Assembly: GCF_902686445.1 (NCBI RefSeq)
Contig: NC_062227.1
Location: 24,296,777-24,360,776, forward strand
DNA from: Sciurus carolinensis
Lineage: Eukaryota > Chordata > Mammalia > Rodentia > Sciuridae
Length of the DNA stretch: 64,000 bases
Direction: 5' to 3'
This document shows, piece after piece, positions 23,042-34,190 of this stretch. Every line of letters begins with the position of its first letter. Positions within the stretch are counted from its first letter, which is position 1. Made by a program: the position numbers and the translations under genes. The notes below the pieces were generated by a model. It did not search any database, was not told where the DNA came from, and worked only from the letters and a program-made list of their open reading frames with translations.

Positions 23042-23518
23042 TGTATCACAACCCATGTGACATTTACTCAGTTTCCCTGAACTGTGGTGGTGAGTCAGAT
23101 TAGAAATATTAAAGGTATGAGAAATTTATAAAATAAAGACAAATCATGGATATAAGTGAAAAGCTAGGGCATAGTGGGATGATCCAGCTCTGATGAAAAC
23201 TGGATCTAATAACAAAATGGAGCCCAGGCGCTTTATTTAAATGGGTAGGAACCAGTGGGATTCAGAGTGCAGGACTTCCTGAGGAAAACAGGAAGAAGAT
23301 GGCAAAGACAACTTGGTTGGGGCTTAGCAGGTTAAGCCCACCTCCTCTACTTCTGGGTTGCTGCGTTTGAACCTAGGGCTGTCTGAGTCAATGGGCAGGG
23401 TGTCAGCATAGTCTGAGCAGTCTGGAATTGGTGGAATTTCACTAAGAGTTCTCAGAAAAGCAACCGCCCGCCTTGAGATGGCTCAAACAAACCCATAATT
23501 CATTCACAGCCCCCGACA
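23042..23518 (-). mobile_element. Solo endogenous retrovirus LTR inserted in the L1 3' UTR
   Basis: On the minus strand a 477-bp unit starts TGTCGGGGGCTGTG and ends GTTGTGATACA, the TG...CA termini of retroviral LTRs, with a TTTAAATAAAG element at about 23,231-23,241 that could be a TATA box or polyA signal. It splits the L1 3' UTR, whose two halves join cleanly once it is removed. The flanking tetranucleotides (agat / tgat, minus strand) match at 3 of 4 bases, consistent with a 4-bp gammaretrovirus-like target duplication. No internal viral genes are present. Confidence 0.8.
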
Positions 23519-23645
23519 ATCTAGTACAAGCACAAGAATGGGATCCTAATTAGAAGAAGTTATACTACATGTATGTATAATATGTTCAAAATACACTCTA
23601 CTTTCATGTATATCTAAAAAGGATATATATATATACACATATAAG
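23519..23645 (+). mobile_element. Remainder of L1 3' UTR with altered tail
   Basis: Continues the L1 3' end after the LTR ('cacaagaatgggatcctaat', 'caaaatacactctact'). Where the L1 copies at 35.6 and 41.5 kb have GAACAAATAAA, this one reads 'ctaaaaaggatatatatata', so the usual polyadenylation hexamer is missing. A (TA)n run follows. Confidence 0.85.
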
Positions 23646-24310
23646 CACCACATGCCCTTATAGAAACCAACAGATCTTAGCACATTTCCTTTCAGTCTTT
23701 TTTCTAGTGTCTGTATACATACATGTACACACATGTATTAAAATTAGAGTCATATTGTCCATGTAAAGTTTGACATATTTTCCCTTGTTCTTAATTTTTA
23801 GTGCTTTTCAAAGTTCTTTGCCGAGTCTAAGTTTTTTTGTTAACGCACTGGATTTTGCTTGCTTATTTGTATTGTACAAAGATTTGGACATCATGTCCTG
23901 TTGTAAATCTCAGAAGAGCTTACTTTTAAGCTGTAAATGTATTTCTTCATGCATTTTATCTAACAACAGGGTGAAACCACCATATGGTAGCCACTGTGTA
24001 CTCCACACATGAGGGCATATTTAGCATTGTCTTAATTTAATATCTGGTATCTTCCGTATTCCAGACTTCATTAATAAAATTTCTGGTTTTAGACCCATTT
24101 TCTCATTCTACCTCACTATTTTTATATCCAATATAATTCTATGATAAATTTGAAATTTTCAGTATATTTGCAGGTGAAATTTAAAACAAATATATCTTTT
24201 GGTATATTTAGTAACTTTCGTTGTTCACCATTAGTTTTAAGCAAGTTGACAAGAGATAAGAACCACTATATAACCTTGTTTTTTATGTGCAATAAATGTT
24301 TTCAAATGAA
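23646..24310 (+). other. L1 3'-transduced segment
   Basis: Non-L1 sequence between the L1 tail and the downstream target duplication. Positions 23,646-24,235 match 15,665-16,240. The last ~75 bp, which contain AATAAA at 24,291 and the A-rich end, have no convincing match there. Interpreted as flank of a source L1 carried along by read-through transcription. Confidence 0.8.
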
Positions 24311-24414
24311 AAAAATCAAGGCCTCCATCCCCTAGGACCCAGAGAGATGAAAATATAAAAATATGCTGACCTTTTCCTTCAGCTGCGTGCCACTAGTGGC
24401 TCACTATAGAGAAG

Positions 24415-24739
24415 CAGAGTCATCCTTTGGTATCCACAGGGATTGGTCCCAGGACTCCTTGCAAATAGCAAACCTGCAAATGTTCAAGCCTTTATATGAA
24501 CTAGTGCAGTATTTGCATACAACTAATACACAGCCTCACATACACTTTAAAATCATCTCTGGACAATTACAGCACCTAATGCAATGTAAGCAGTCATTAC
24601 ACTGTGTTGTTTAGGGAATAATGTCAAGGGGGAAAGCCTGTGGATGTTCCATACAGACACCATTTTTTTCCTGAATATTTCCAATCTTAGTTCTGGTGAT
24701 TTGCAAATCTGGAATCGGCAGATACATAGAGCCAACTGT
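24415..24739 (+). mobile_element. Tigger-type non-autonomous DNA transposon, short version
   Basis: Begins 'gagtcatcctttggtatcca' and ends 'gatacatagagccaactgta', the diverged inverted termini of a pogo/Tigger-derived MITE. Its interior ('cacctaatgcaatgtaagc', 'gttgtttagggaataatgtc') is shared with the longer copy at 9.1-9.6 kb. Confidence 0.7.
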
Positions 24740-26859
24740 ATCTCAAACTTCTCAATTCCCCATAAGACTTTTTTTCCTCAATAGTTTTGCATTTATTTTG
24801 GAGATGTGATGAAGAAGAGATCAAATGCTGGATGAGATAAAAAGGCTAAAATGTTCCAAGGATGGAGAATACAGAATAAAGTCCCTGGCAAACCCAGGGT
24901 AGGAGCAAGGCCAAAGCGGGAGGCCAATACTGAAGCAAAGAGGAGACTGTGAGAAATAGGAGCTCAGTGGACAGGGAGGCCGGTCACTCTGTATGACCAG
25001 CTCCCCTGCCTTCACTCCCAGAAGGGCATCAGTGGTACAGGTAGTTGAACCAGGGAGAGAAAATGGACATCAGAAGTAAAGATTCTCTGCAAGTCTATGT
25101 GTAAGATATCAGAATTCTCCTACAATACATTTTACCAAGACACCTATTTTGTCTGGGGATCTTGAAACAAAACAACAAACACAGAGAGAAAACCACGTGT
25201 CCAGGGAGCACCTATATGCACATGTTCACATATTCTAGCTGTTTCAACTCCAGTGGGTCGTTAGGTTCCTGGAAGCCACTAGACGAGTTGATGGTTTGCC
25301 TTCATCTGCCATTCCAGAAGAGTATTTTAAAACAGCTGCTTCAGACACATCTGCTAAAGAAGGGAATATAGTTCCTGCCAGTTCCTATATAAATAAAAAC
25401 ATTTTGGTGGCGCAGCCAGTAAAATCAGTAGCCTTTGACCTCTGGAGGCTGGAACAAACCCTGTTTTCCTTGCCAATGACAGAGCTGGTTATTTTCCAGC
25501 CTTTGATAGATATTTGGCCACTGTCCCAAGCTGTATAATTGGCCTCCTCTACTTTTATCAACCAGAAATACCAAAGATGAAGCTCTGGAACTAGCACACA
25601 GGGAGGTATATACTATTTGGGTCTGGCTAATTAGATAATTTTCATAACCTAAGTGCATTGACTGATAACCTGGAAATTCAGGCCAAGTTTGAAAGCATTG
25701 AGCAATGAATTGTTTGTGCCAAGAGTGAAGTCTGTGGCCTCCCATGTGGCTTTCAGCTTTTCTTTGTAACTGGGAAACACAGGTGGTTTGTTCAGAGAAG
25801 GAGGTAGGGAGGGGAGAATAGAAGAATCCCAGGGTGATTGGCAGGCGACTGGCAAGTGACAGGAGCAACACTACTGCATGTCACATGTGGCCCATCTGGC
25901 CCTTGGGTGAATTTGCAACTGCATTGTGGAAGGACTTAGCAGCCAGAGAAGGAGACCAATGGGATGCAGTGACAATTGTCTTTATCTCCCTTAGAGGTGG
26001 TACTGTTTAATTATAGAATGAAAATAAGCCAGAAATGGATACCAACTACTTAATACATAAATTAACAACCGTGCCGTGAGTTGATAATTTAAGCAGTTTG
26101 GTCTTGAAATAACAACTCTATTTCGTGCAAACTTGGGAATTCTGAATAAAGGTTTTCTTTTTTTCTTTTATGCCATTAAATAGAAACCTGAAAGTTGACA
26201 AAGCCTCAGCAGATCCCAGTTTTGTGAACAAGCAGATCAACTTCCAGCTGGGAAATGTCTATTGTACATCTCCTCCATGCACAGCAGATACCGAGTTACA
26301 AGGTAGGAGATAAGCAGAGGTACTTTTACCAGCCTCTTGGACCTGAGGATACTGAGAAAGAGAAAAATAAAGAATTTGTCTAGGTGTCCTTAAACCTGTT
26401 CTTTGTTAATTAGAGGAGAACATGCCCAGGTGAGTGGTAAGCCCACAACCCTGGGAGGCCGGGGATGGAAGGACTGTCCTCCCTAACTCCAGGGGATGCC
26501 ATGATTTAGAGACCAGGCTTCCAGCATGTTCAGCCACTCCACTGTCTCACCAGGGAGTGCTTTAGATTAATAAATGTGAACATTCTAACATTACTGGAGG
26601 GATTATTACAGCACGTTAAATATTTCATTTATCTGACATCGCCCTACTGACTCACTGCTATAATTTATTAAATCGGCCTCATGGTGAAATGATTTGATAG
26701 TTTCTCACAGTGGGACTCAATTTTCAAGGTCCTCTTTTCCCTTCCCTGAAAATGTGCTCCTTCTCTTTCGGCTTCCATCTGACTCCTACTTCCCACGTGT
26801 GACACACAGGAATTGGTGTGGTCCAGGCTGCATGAGTGGGGAGTGGATAGGTTGAGAGG
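24740..26859. other. Intergenic, nothing recognised
   Basis: Unique-looking sequence. A 148-codon minus-strand ORF (25,425-25,871) has no recognisable domain. No repeat was identified with confidence. Confidence 0.5.
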
Positions 26860-27266
26860 TGCCATGATTCCGATGGATGTCACCCACAGGTCCATGTGTT
26901 AAACTCTTGGTCCACCGGGTGGCACTTCTGGGAGATGGTGGAATGTCCTTCAGAGGTGGTAGAGTCAGTCTCATCTGTCCTACCTCAGGAGGGTGTAATG
27001 GGAGGTCCTTAGAACCATTGGAGGTATGCCCTTTAAGAGGATTATGGGAGCCTGGCCTCTCAGTCTGTCTCTGCTTTCTGGCTCCCGCAGTAATCAGTTT
27101 GTTCCACCACATGCTCCTGTCATGATGTGCTACCCTTGCCAGGACAGAATATGGCCATTTGATCATGGACTAGAACCCCTAGAGCTGAGTTAAAATAAAC
27201 CTTTCCTCTTTATAAGCTAATTAATTCAGGCATTTCATTATAGGAACATGAAGCTGACTAATATAA
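26860..27266 (+). mobile_element. MST-like MaLR LTR
   Basis: Typical order: 'gattccgatggatgtcaccc', 'ccatgtgttaaactcttgg', 'tgggagatggtggaatg', 'ccaccacatgctcctgtcat', 'gatcatggactagaacccc', AATAAA-type 'gttaaaataaacctttcc' and end 'catgaagctgactaatata'. Same family as 18.8 and 60.7 kb. Confidence 0.8.
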
Positions 27267-28378
27267 GAGGTAAATGGGGAAAAGAGGCCTGGGGAGATCC
27301 AGGTTTAATAGAGCTGATGTTGGTGGATATCTGGTCAATCTGGTGGTCAATCAGTACTCAGATCATGGGTCTCCAAAAATGATACCCCAACGTATGGTGT
27401 TTTTGCTTCATGAGCAATTTTGTACTAAAGGAAATCAGGAAATTCTTAGAGACTGTCGCAGAATCCAGGACTTTCTAATCTCTCCTTTCTCTTTTGCAGG
27501 AGTAGGGAAGGACTCTCTCTGGAATTCTCTTATCTGACTGAAGAAATATCTTCGAAAAGAAATGCAGTTGCCTTAAAATCTCTCCCTAAAAATCTCACCA
27601 AATAACCAAAAAAGATGAACAACCTAAGATAGGAGACTAAAAAAATCCTCGCCACACTTAGATGGAACTTTTCCTTTTTTCTTCTAAGAGCAGCTCAGAA
27701 AAATTACCTGGGAAACTTATATGCATGACAATACTCCAGGCGAATTTTCAACCCTCATGTTCCCTTAATTCTTCAAGAGCCCAGAGGAATTTGTCCCAAG
27801 CTACTGTCAGTTTTCTAGGCTACTTTAAAATATTACTTTAAAATATTTAAATCATTTATCCTTATTCAAAATTGCCAACACTTCCTCATTTTCTTCTTCC
27901 CTGTAAAAAAAGGGTATATTGGCTCCCGAGTGTCATTGGGTTATTGAGTGATCATTTTCCCATGATGACTATTTCTTTTGTTAATCTGTCTACTGTCAGT
28001 TAATTCCAGCAAGCCTCTAAGGGATGATGGAGAAATTTCCCTCACCCTGGCAATAAGCATGGAAGGAAGGGACAATCTGCAGTTCCAGATACCTGAGGCT
28101 GGAGCAGACAGAGAATGGACACCTTCCATCCTGAGAGTAGTTGGGATGTCTCTTCAGAGGTCATCAGCAGGGATGGCCCCATGGAGAGCAACTTGGGATC
28201 GGTAATACACTTTTGCCTCCATCTTCCCAAATACACTTTCATTCAGTGCCTAAATCTTTTCTTTTTATTGGAGGAGTATCTATAGAACAACTACTGTATG
28301 CTAGGTATTTCAGAGGCACTGATGATCAAGGCTGGTCCCAGAATTCAGGGCCTGAAAGTCAAGTGGAATAACTACTTT
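27267..28378. other. Intergenic, nothing recognised
   Basis: No gene or classified repeat was seen. Confidence 0.5.
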
Positions 28379-28551
28379 TATGGGGGGAAGGGATATCAAG
28401 GGTTGAACCCAAGGATGCTTAACCACTGAGCTGCATCTTAAGTCCTTTCCTGAATTTTATCTAGAGACAGGGTCTCTCTGAGTTGCTTAGGGCCTCGCTA
28501 AGTGACTGAGGCTGGTTTTGCACTTGGGATTTTCCTGCCTAAGCCTCCTCT
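28379..28551 (-). mobile_element. MEN / B1-dID-like dimeric SINE (antisense)
   Basis: On the plus strand it reads as the reverse complement of an ID-like monomer ('gggttgaacccaaggatgct', 'taaccactgagctgcatct') joined to a B1-like monomer ('agagacagggtctctctgag', 'ttgcttagggcctcgctaag', 'gaggctggttttgcacttg', 'cctgcctaagcctcc'). This ID+B1 arrangement is a hallmark of squirrel-lineage SINEs and supports the organism call. Confidence 0.75.
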
Positions 28552-28569
28552 GGCTTTTGCCTTGTGCTG

Positions 28570-28735
28570 GTTGCATTAGAGACATCATTTTCAATTCTTC
28601 CAGCAATCATAGGCTTTATGATTACCATGTTATATATGAGACAGGAAGTGCACTTTGTGAAGTCACACAGCTAGGAAGCTGCTGGACTTGCACTTGGTTT
28701 AGACCTCTGTGACACCAGAGCCTGCCCTTTCTGTC
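28570..28735 (-). repeat. MIR SINE fragment (antisense)
   Basis: 'ttatatatgagacaggaagt', 'tgaagtcacacagctaggaa', 'gctgctggacttgcacttgg' and 'tgacaccagagcctgccc' match the reverse complement of the MIR core and 3' part. Confidence 0.55.
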
Positions 28736-30031
28736 ATAGAGGAATTCTATTCATTCCCAAATAAGTGAAACACAATGACCACAATGACCGTTCTCCTTCA
28801 TTTGGCCCTTCAGAGTCAAAGAGCAGTGTACTCCCACCTTGGACTTATCATTGAAGGGGTTAACACATGACACTTCATCTTTTTTGCTCCTTGAGGTCTT
28901 AATGGGCAGTGTTCAAGTTTCCCTGGAAGCACTGAGATCTGTGGCCTTGGATTCTTTCATTGCAGTCCTTTCTCATAGCATCTAATTCCTGGTAAACTTC
29001 CACCCTTCTGGAGACTGGGTCTATATTCACTCTGGGAGGTTTTACAGGGGTAAGCATGGAATCGCCAAATGATTTCAGGTTAATCAGCAGTGTTCATCAT
29101 TTTTCAGCGATTTTAGTAACTTGGATAAAAAGCCCCTATATACAGCAGTCCATCTCTAAGTGTTAAGAGTCCAGGCCTTTGCATGGGTCTGAGGTGTGGT
29201 CTGTCTTACCAACATCTCAGAGATAGGCCCACAAATCTGAGCACATTGAAGCTTACGGAGACATTTTGTATTTGTAAAACACAAGTGATCTTTCACTAAC
29301 TCCATCCTTCTGTTAGAGTTAGCTCAAACACAGCCTGCAGTGACATTTGAAAGACGGAAATGTCATTTTTGCATGGCCTTTATCCTTTATAGCTGGACAC
29401 GCTACTGCCCCTTCCTGGGTGGCAATGTTCCTTCAATTACGATTCCCTTGTGGTTTTCTGAGTGGGTTCTTTTGATTAGATCCACCAGGATAGATTACGC
29501 TGAGGAATGTAGTGTGTCTTACAAGTGGTTAACTGATCTGCAATGACCTCAGAATAGGAAGGGAGAGAAATGATGCTCTCCTGTGACTTGCATCTCAAAA
29601 GAATTACCATCTTCTAATTGAATAGATGTAACCAGAACAATGTTTTTTCTACTACTTAAAAATAGCATGTCAGAAATTGGGCCAAAGTTGATATAACAAA
29701 GTATGAGTAGAGGCTGCATCTGGATGGTGGGATTGAGGGTGATATTAACTTTATTCTTGATATTTTTCTGTTGTATTTAGTATCTATAATCAGCATGTAA
29801 TTGTATTATGATCAGGACAAACACAGTAGTCATTTTGTTGAATATAAACTCCTGGAGAACTTCCACTCCCTTTCTCCTTCAACCTAGGCTTCAAAAGATT
29901 CCTTCAGTCAAAGTTCCACAGTTTAAAAATTCACAACATTTACAAAGAAACAAGGCCTATGACCAAAAGGCAATAGGACAAAAATTAGAAGTGGAATAAG
30001 ATGTTCAATGTTGGAACAATCAAACATTGGA
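28736..30031. other. Intergenic, nothing recognised
   Basis: No gene or classified repeat was seen. Confidence 0.5.
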
Positions 30032-30453
30032 TGTTATATTAGTCTCTTTTCTGTTACTATAACAAGTTACCTAAGGTTGGGTGATGCATAAAGAAAAAAT
30101 ACTTATGTAGCTCACATTTCTGGAAATCCTAGAACCAGCATGGAGCAGGCATCTGTTTGGCTCTGGAGAGCGTTTTATTATGGGTGGCATCACAGTGGTG
30201 GGAGCATGTGAGAGAGTAATCACATGGTGAGATGTGAAAATGGATTCAGGAGGGGGTGGTAGTCTTCTTTGTATAACAACCCACTGTCACAGGAACTAAT
30301 TCCATAAGACCAGCACTAATTCCTTCTGAGGGTCATGTTCCCATGACCTACTGACATTCCATTAGGCCCTACTATCTCTTACTGCTGCCATTTTGGAAAC
30401 CAAGCCTCCAACACATAGACCTTTTGTGGAAAAATCACTTCAAAACCATAGCA
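30032..30453 (-). mobile_element. MaLR LTR, full-length (antisense)
   Basis: On the plus strand it starts TGTTATATTAGTCTC and ends AACCATAGCA, i.e. the reverse complement of a TGCTATGG...ACA LTR. Inner motifs 'ctataacaagttacctaagg', 'tataacaacccactgtcaca' and 'aagcctccaacacatagacc' agree with MST/MLT-type LTRs. Length 422 bp. Confidence 0.75.
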
Positions 30454-31111
30454 GACTTAAATATTTTTAATATGTTAAATGAAATGTAAAGAAAAAGGGT
30501 TTGAACATAGTAATGAAGAAAACTTTTAAAAGAAAGTTCTAACAGATTAGAATAAGAAACAAGAAGAAATTTCATAAATTAAAAAGAAAGTAATTGACAT
30601 AAAAGCTTCAATGGATATTGTTTGATTGTTCTAGGCTTAGCTGAAGTGAAATTAACAGGCCTGAAGAAAATCTTCAGAATTCAACCTACAGTGAAAGAAA
30701 CTATAAAAAATAAGGTTAAGATCTAACATAGAAGGAAAAAAAAGCTAATAAACCCTGAATGGAGTTGTAGAAGAATGGATAGAATTAAGGACGATCACAT
30801 AAATGCTGCCTATTTTCCAGAATTGACAAAAACATTAATCCAGAGATTCAATAAGCTAGTGAAGCCCAACTAAGCCTGATAAATAAAAATAAAACACTAA
30901 GAAACTTAACAATGAAAGTGAAGAGCAACAAAGATAAAAAGAAAAAATGATGAATTCAGTCACAGATGAAGATACACATTGTCTAAAAATAATTAGCAAT
31001 TATAATAACCTCTGGCTTTTTAAAAACAGCAATGAAAGACAACTTACACGTGCTAAATGAAAGAAATGGTCAGTCTAGAATTATAAACCTGCCAAAAATA
31101 TATATCTTCAG

Positions 31112-31185
31112 GGCTGAAGCTGTAGCTCAGTGGTGGAGTATTTGCCTAGCATGTCAAGGGCCTAGGTATGATAGCCAGTATCCCT

Positions 31186-31235
<50 letters not shown>

Positions 31236-31240
31236 CACTG
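31112..31240 (+). mobile_element. ID SINE with (CA)n tail
   Basis: 'ggctgaagctgtagctcagt' and 'ggtggagtatttgcctagca' give the tRNA-like head; the B-box region is diverged. The tail has become an (AC)n microsatellite of about 24 repeats at 31,187-31,238 with one CG interruption. Confidence 0.8.
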
Positions 31241-31532
31241 TTCAAAGAACAAAACAAGGATATTTTTAGTAAGTAAAAACTTAGAGTGGCAATCGTCACT
31301 AACGCACTCTAACCAAAGCAAATTTAAAAAGATGCATGGTGGTTAAAAAAGAATAATTTCCAGATGTGAAATCTAAACTGAGAGAATGATAAAGCAAAAA
31401 TGGACTTTATTTCCACAAACAGGCAGTCACAAAGAAATCATGAAAATGTTTGTGTCTTTTTAAAAAAAAAAAGAGAAGGAACACTAAATACAAAATATGA
31501 CCAAAATGTTAGTAAGTAGGAAAAGGGGTATA

Positions 31533-31981
31533 ATAGTTCCCCATTATGTGTACATTTTTACTTTCCATGGTGTGTCAGTAACCTATGACAGGCTGTAGCC
31601 CAAAAATATTAATGGAAAATTGCAGAAATAAATGGCTCATAAGATTTTAATTGACATTCTGAGTAGTACTGATGAAATCTCATGCTGTTCTGCTCCATAC
31701 TGCCTGTAAAGTGATTTATCCCTCTGTCCAGTGTATCCATACTGTATATGCTACCTCCCCATGATGATTGAGAGACCACATCCATATCACTTTTATCACC
31801 ACATATTGTTATAATTGTTCTATTTGATTAGTAGTTGTAGTCTTTTACTATGTCTAACATAGAAATTAAACATAATATACATGTATGTATAGAAAAAAAT
31901 AATATGTATAGGGTTTGTTACTATCTGAGGTCTCAGGCACCCAGAAGGGGTCTTGGAATGTGTATAATGGGGACAACTGTA
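31533..31981 (+). mobile_element. MER2-like (Tigger1-derived) DNA transposon, both ends present
   Basis: Terminal inverted repeats are visible as 'gttccccattat' at the left and 'ataatggggacaactg' at the right. The interior ('aaaatattaatggaaaattg', 'cagaaataaatggctcataa', 'ctgtccagtgtatccatact') is the pogo/Tigger1 5' region, followed directly by a 3' end, as in the internally deleted MER2 element. No transposase ORF remains. Confidence 0.8.
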
Positions 31982-32461
31982 ATCAGAGTTAAAGTGTTTT
32001 TTTAAAAATAACTATGGAGGAGGACGGTAAAGACATGGATTAACTTTAGACTTTGATAGATATATACTATGAAAACATTCTGTGTAACTCTCCAATTAGT
32101 AGAAGGAAAAATGAAATGAGAAAAAATGCAATTCAAAATAAATCATGAAAGGCAAGAAGAATCTGAGGGATGATAGGGCAAGCAAGACTAAATATATAGT
32201 AAGAAAAAAAAAAACCTCAATTCCATGTAGAGTTTAGAGCACCAGACCTGGAGCATTGTGATTATAAACTTTAGATAATGGAAAAGGAATCAGAAGTTGT
32301 TTGACCTTTTTCCTCAAGCCATGGCTATGGATATGGGATTATTTGTCTCTTTGAGACCAATCAGTCTTATTCACAACCACACTACCATTAGAACTGAAGC
32401 AAAGATCACATCCTCTGACTTCATTCAAACAGTGAGGGATTCCTTATTACTGTAGTATAGG

Positions 32462-32857
32462 TGTGGTGTGTTCCCACCAAAACTACTGTTAAAATTTGAT
32501 TCCCAGTGAAACAGTGTTGGGAGGTGGGGTTTGGGGGAGGTGATTGGATCATGGGATCAGAATATTCATGAACAGATTAATGTTTTTCTTGAGAAATGGG
32601 GTTGGCTCTTGTGGAGCAAATTGTTTATAAAGTGAGAACAGCTCTTTTGGCTCTATCCCCCTTCTCTCTTCCCTACTCACCTATTTAGTCTTATTTTTTC
32701 TTTATATAGAAAGTAGCATGTGGCCTACCAGAAGCCAATCAGATGGCGGCTCCATGCTCTTGGACTTCCAGAACTGTGAATCAAAATAAAACGCTTTCTT
32801 TTATAAACTACGCAGACTCAGGTATTTTGTTATAGTAACAGAAAATGCACTATGACA
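32462..32857 (+). mobile_element. MaLR LTR
   Basis: 'gtgttgggaggtggggtttg', 'gtgattggatcatgggatca', 'attcatgaacagattaatg', 'gaagccaatcagatggcg', 'gacttccagaactgtgaatc', AATAAA (about 32,786) and end 'acagaaaatgcactatgaca' follow the MaLR (MST/MLT-type) order. Confidence 0.8.
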
Positions 32858-32902
32858 CCTGTGGTCATAAAGGAACACACCTCAGAATCAATGAGATAGT
32901 CT

Positions 32903-33124
32903 AGGAATTGGCAAATTTTTCCTGAAAAGAGTCAGATGATAAATACTTCAGGTATCGCAGGCCACTCAGTTCTGTATTACATCTACTCAACTCTATTGTA
33001 ATGTGAATGCAACCACACACAATGTGTAACTGAGTGAGCATGGCTAGATCCCAATAAAACTTTATTTATATAAACAGGGAGTGAACTGGATTTGGTGTTC
33101 AGGCTGTTGTTTGCTGGTCCTAAC
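32903..33124 (+). mobile_element. hAT-type DNA transposon (MER3-like)
   Basis: Starts 'aggaattggcaaatttttcc', continues 'aaaagagtcagatgataaat', 'tcgcaggccactcagttctg', 'caataaaactttatttatat' and ends 'ttgtttgctggtcctaacc', diverged inverted ends around an interior typical of this small non-autonomous hAT family. Subfamily name is from memory. Confidence 0.6.
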
Positions 33125-34190
33125 CTTGTTCCTAAAAAACAATAAATGGAGATGACTTATCTCATCCAACAACATTAATTCCCAGCTTTTAAAATAGTCT
33201 GGAAAATCCCTCCTGTAATTTGGTCTCTGTGGCAACTGACCCGGCTGGCCACACGCAAGGAACTATTTTAGGCAGCAGTAGAGTATGCCAGGAAATTCAT
33301 ACATCACCATATGGCATCCACAATGCTCCAAAGTTACTGTCCCCAGAAGCCACAGGAAAATCTGGTCACTCAATGAGGTGCCATCTTTTGACAAGCATTC
33401 CTCACAGGCACATCCCTGTAACTGAGCTTAGGTGATTGATGCTGGGATGTCAGCCCCCAAGGATATGGAGACCCCACTGGGTAATGTCCCAGTACAGTAG
33501 GAGGATTAGCCCTTCTTGAATATACTAGTAAATAAAGTGAAGGACAGACAGGTGGCTCTACCTCATGGCTCTTTAAATTAGAGGCACAGCAAGAGCATAA
33601 GAGGTGAGTGACACTAATCCCCTGAAACCACTTAACAAGGAATGCCAGAACAGCACTTCAAATGTGCAGCTTGTGAAGATAGATGATCTCAGAACCATGT
33701 CTCAGCGAGGGGGCAGGATCCCACGGAGAGCCCTGGAAGCAGAGAGGGTAGTGGCTGACTTGGACCTCTGCAGGAGAGGCCTTGCACAGCAGACACCACT
33801 GCGGGGGAATCTGAGTGGAAACCAGAGCCAGAAACAGAAACAGGAAATGCTACTGCCGTGGGGAAATAACTCCTAACACATGGAGACCTTCAGGAAAAGT
33901 GATGAATCGAAGGTCGGGAAGAAAAGAGCTTCGAGGCTCTGGTGAATGAGGCCTCCAGGAAGTAGGGAGAGGCAGAATGAGTCTCTGAGAGTTTGGGGCT
34001 GACGGGGGGAGTTGGCAGTGGGGCCCTCTTTTCACCTCTTTTCAAACTGTTTCCTCTCCCCAGCGATGGACAAACAGGGGAATCGAGTGCCTGGACTCTC
34101 AGCTCTTAGAAGGATATCCTGGAGCATAGAAGTCCCCAGGGGATAAGATCAACTTTGCCCTACACTTAATTTTTTTTTCTTTTGATTTAG
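33125..34190. other. Intergenic, nothing recognised
   Basis: Unique-looking sequence. A 90-codon plus-strand ORF (33,604-33,876) has no recognisable domain. Confidence 0.5.

Larger units (their letters stand above)
21496..24327 (+). mobile_element. Composite L1 insertion with 3' transduction, flanked by 17-bp target duplications
   Basis: A perfect direct repeat AAAAATCAAGGCCTCCA at 21,496-21,512 and 24,311-24,327 brackets the whole unit. Inside, in order: a 5'-truncated L1 (21,513-23,041), a later solo LTR (23,042-23,518), the rest of the L1 3' UTR (23,519-23,645), and a non-L1 segment (23,646-24,310) ending in an AATAAA (24,291-24,296) and a short A run. The upstream junction TC/AAAA fits the L1 endonuclease preference. 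This is the classic architecture of L1 read-through with 3' transduction. Confidence 0.88.
30480..32180 (+). repeat. Ancient L1M/HAL1-like LINE remnant, interrupted
   Basis: A-rich sequence with landmarks of old L1 interior, for example 'attttccagaattgacaaaa' followed by 'acattaatccagagattcaa' and 'taagctagtgaagcccaac'. It is interrupted by an ID SINE (31,112) and a MER2-like transposon (31,533). Boundaries and the piece after 31,985 are uncertain. Confidence 0.4.

Noticed and set aside
31187..31238. CRISPR-like or regulatory direct repeats
   Set aside because: A simple (AC)n microsatellite grown from a SINE tail, in a mammalian nuclear genome.
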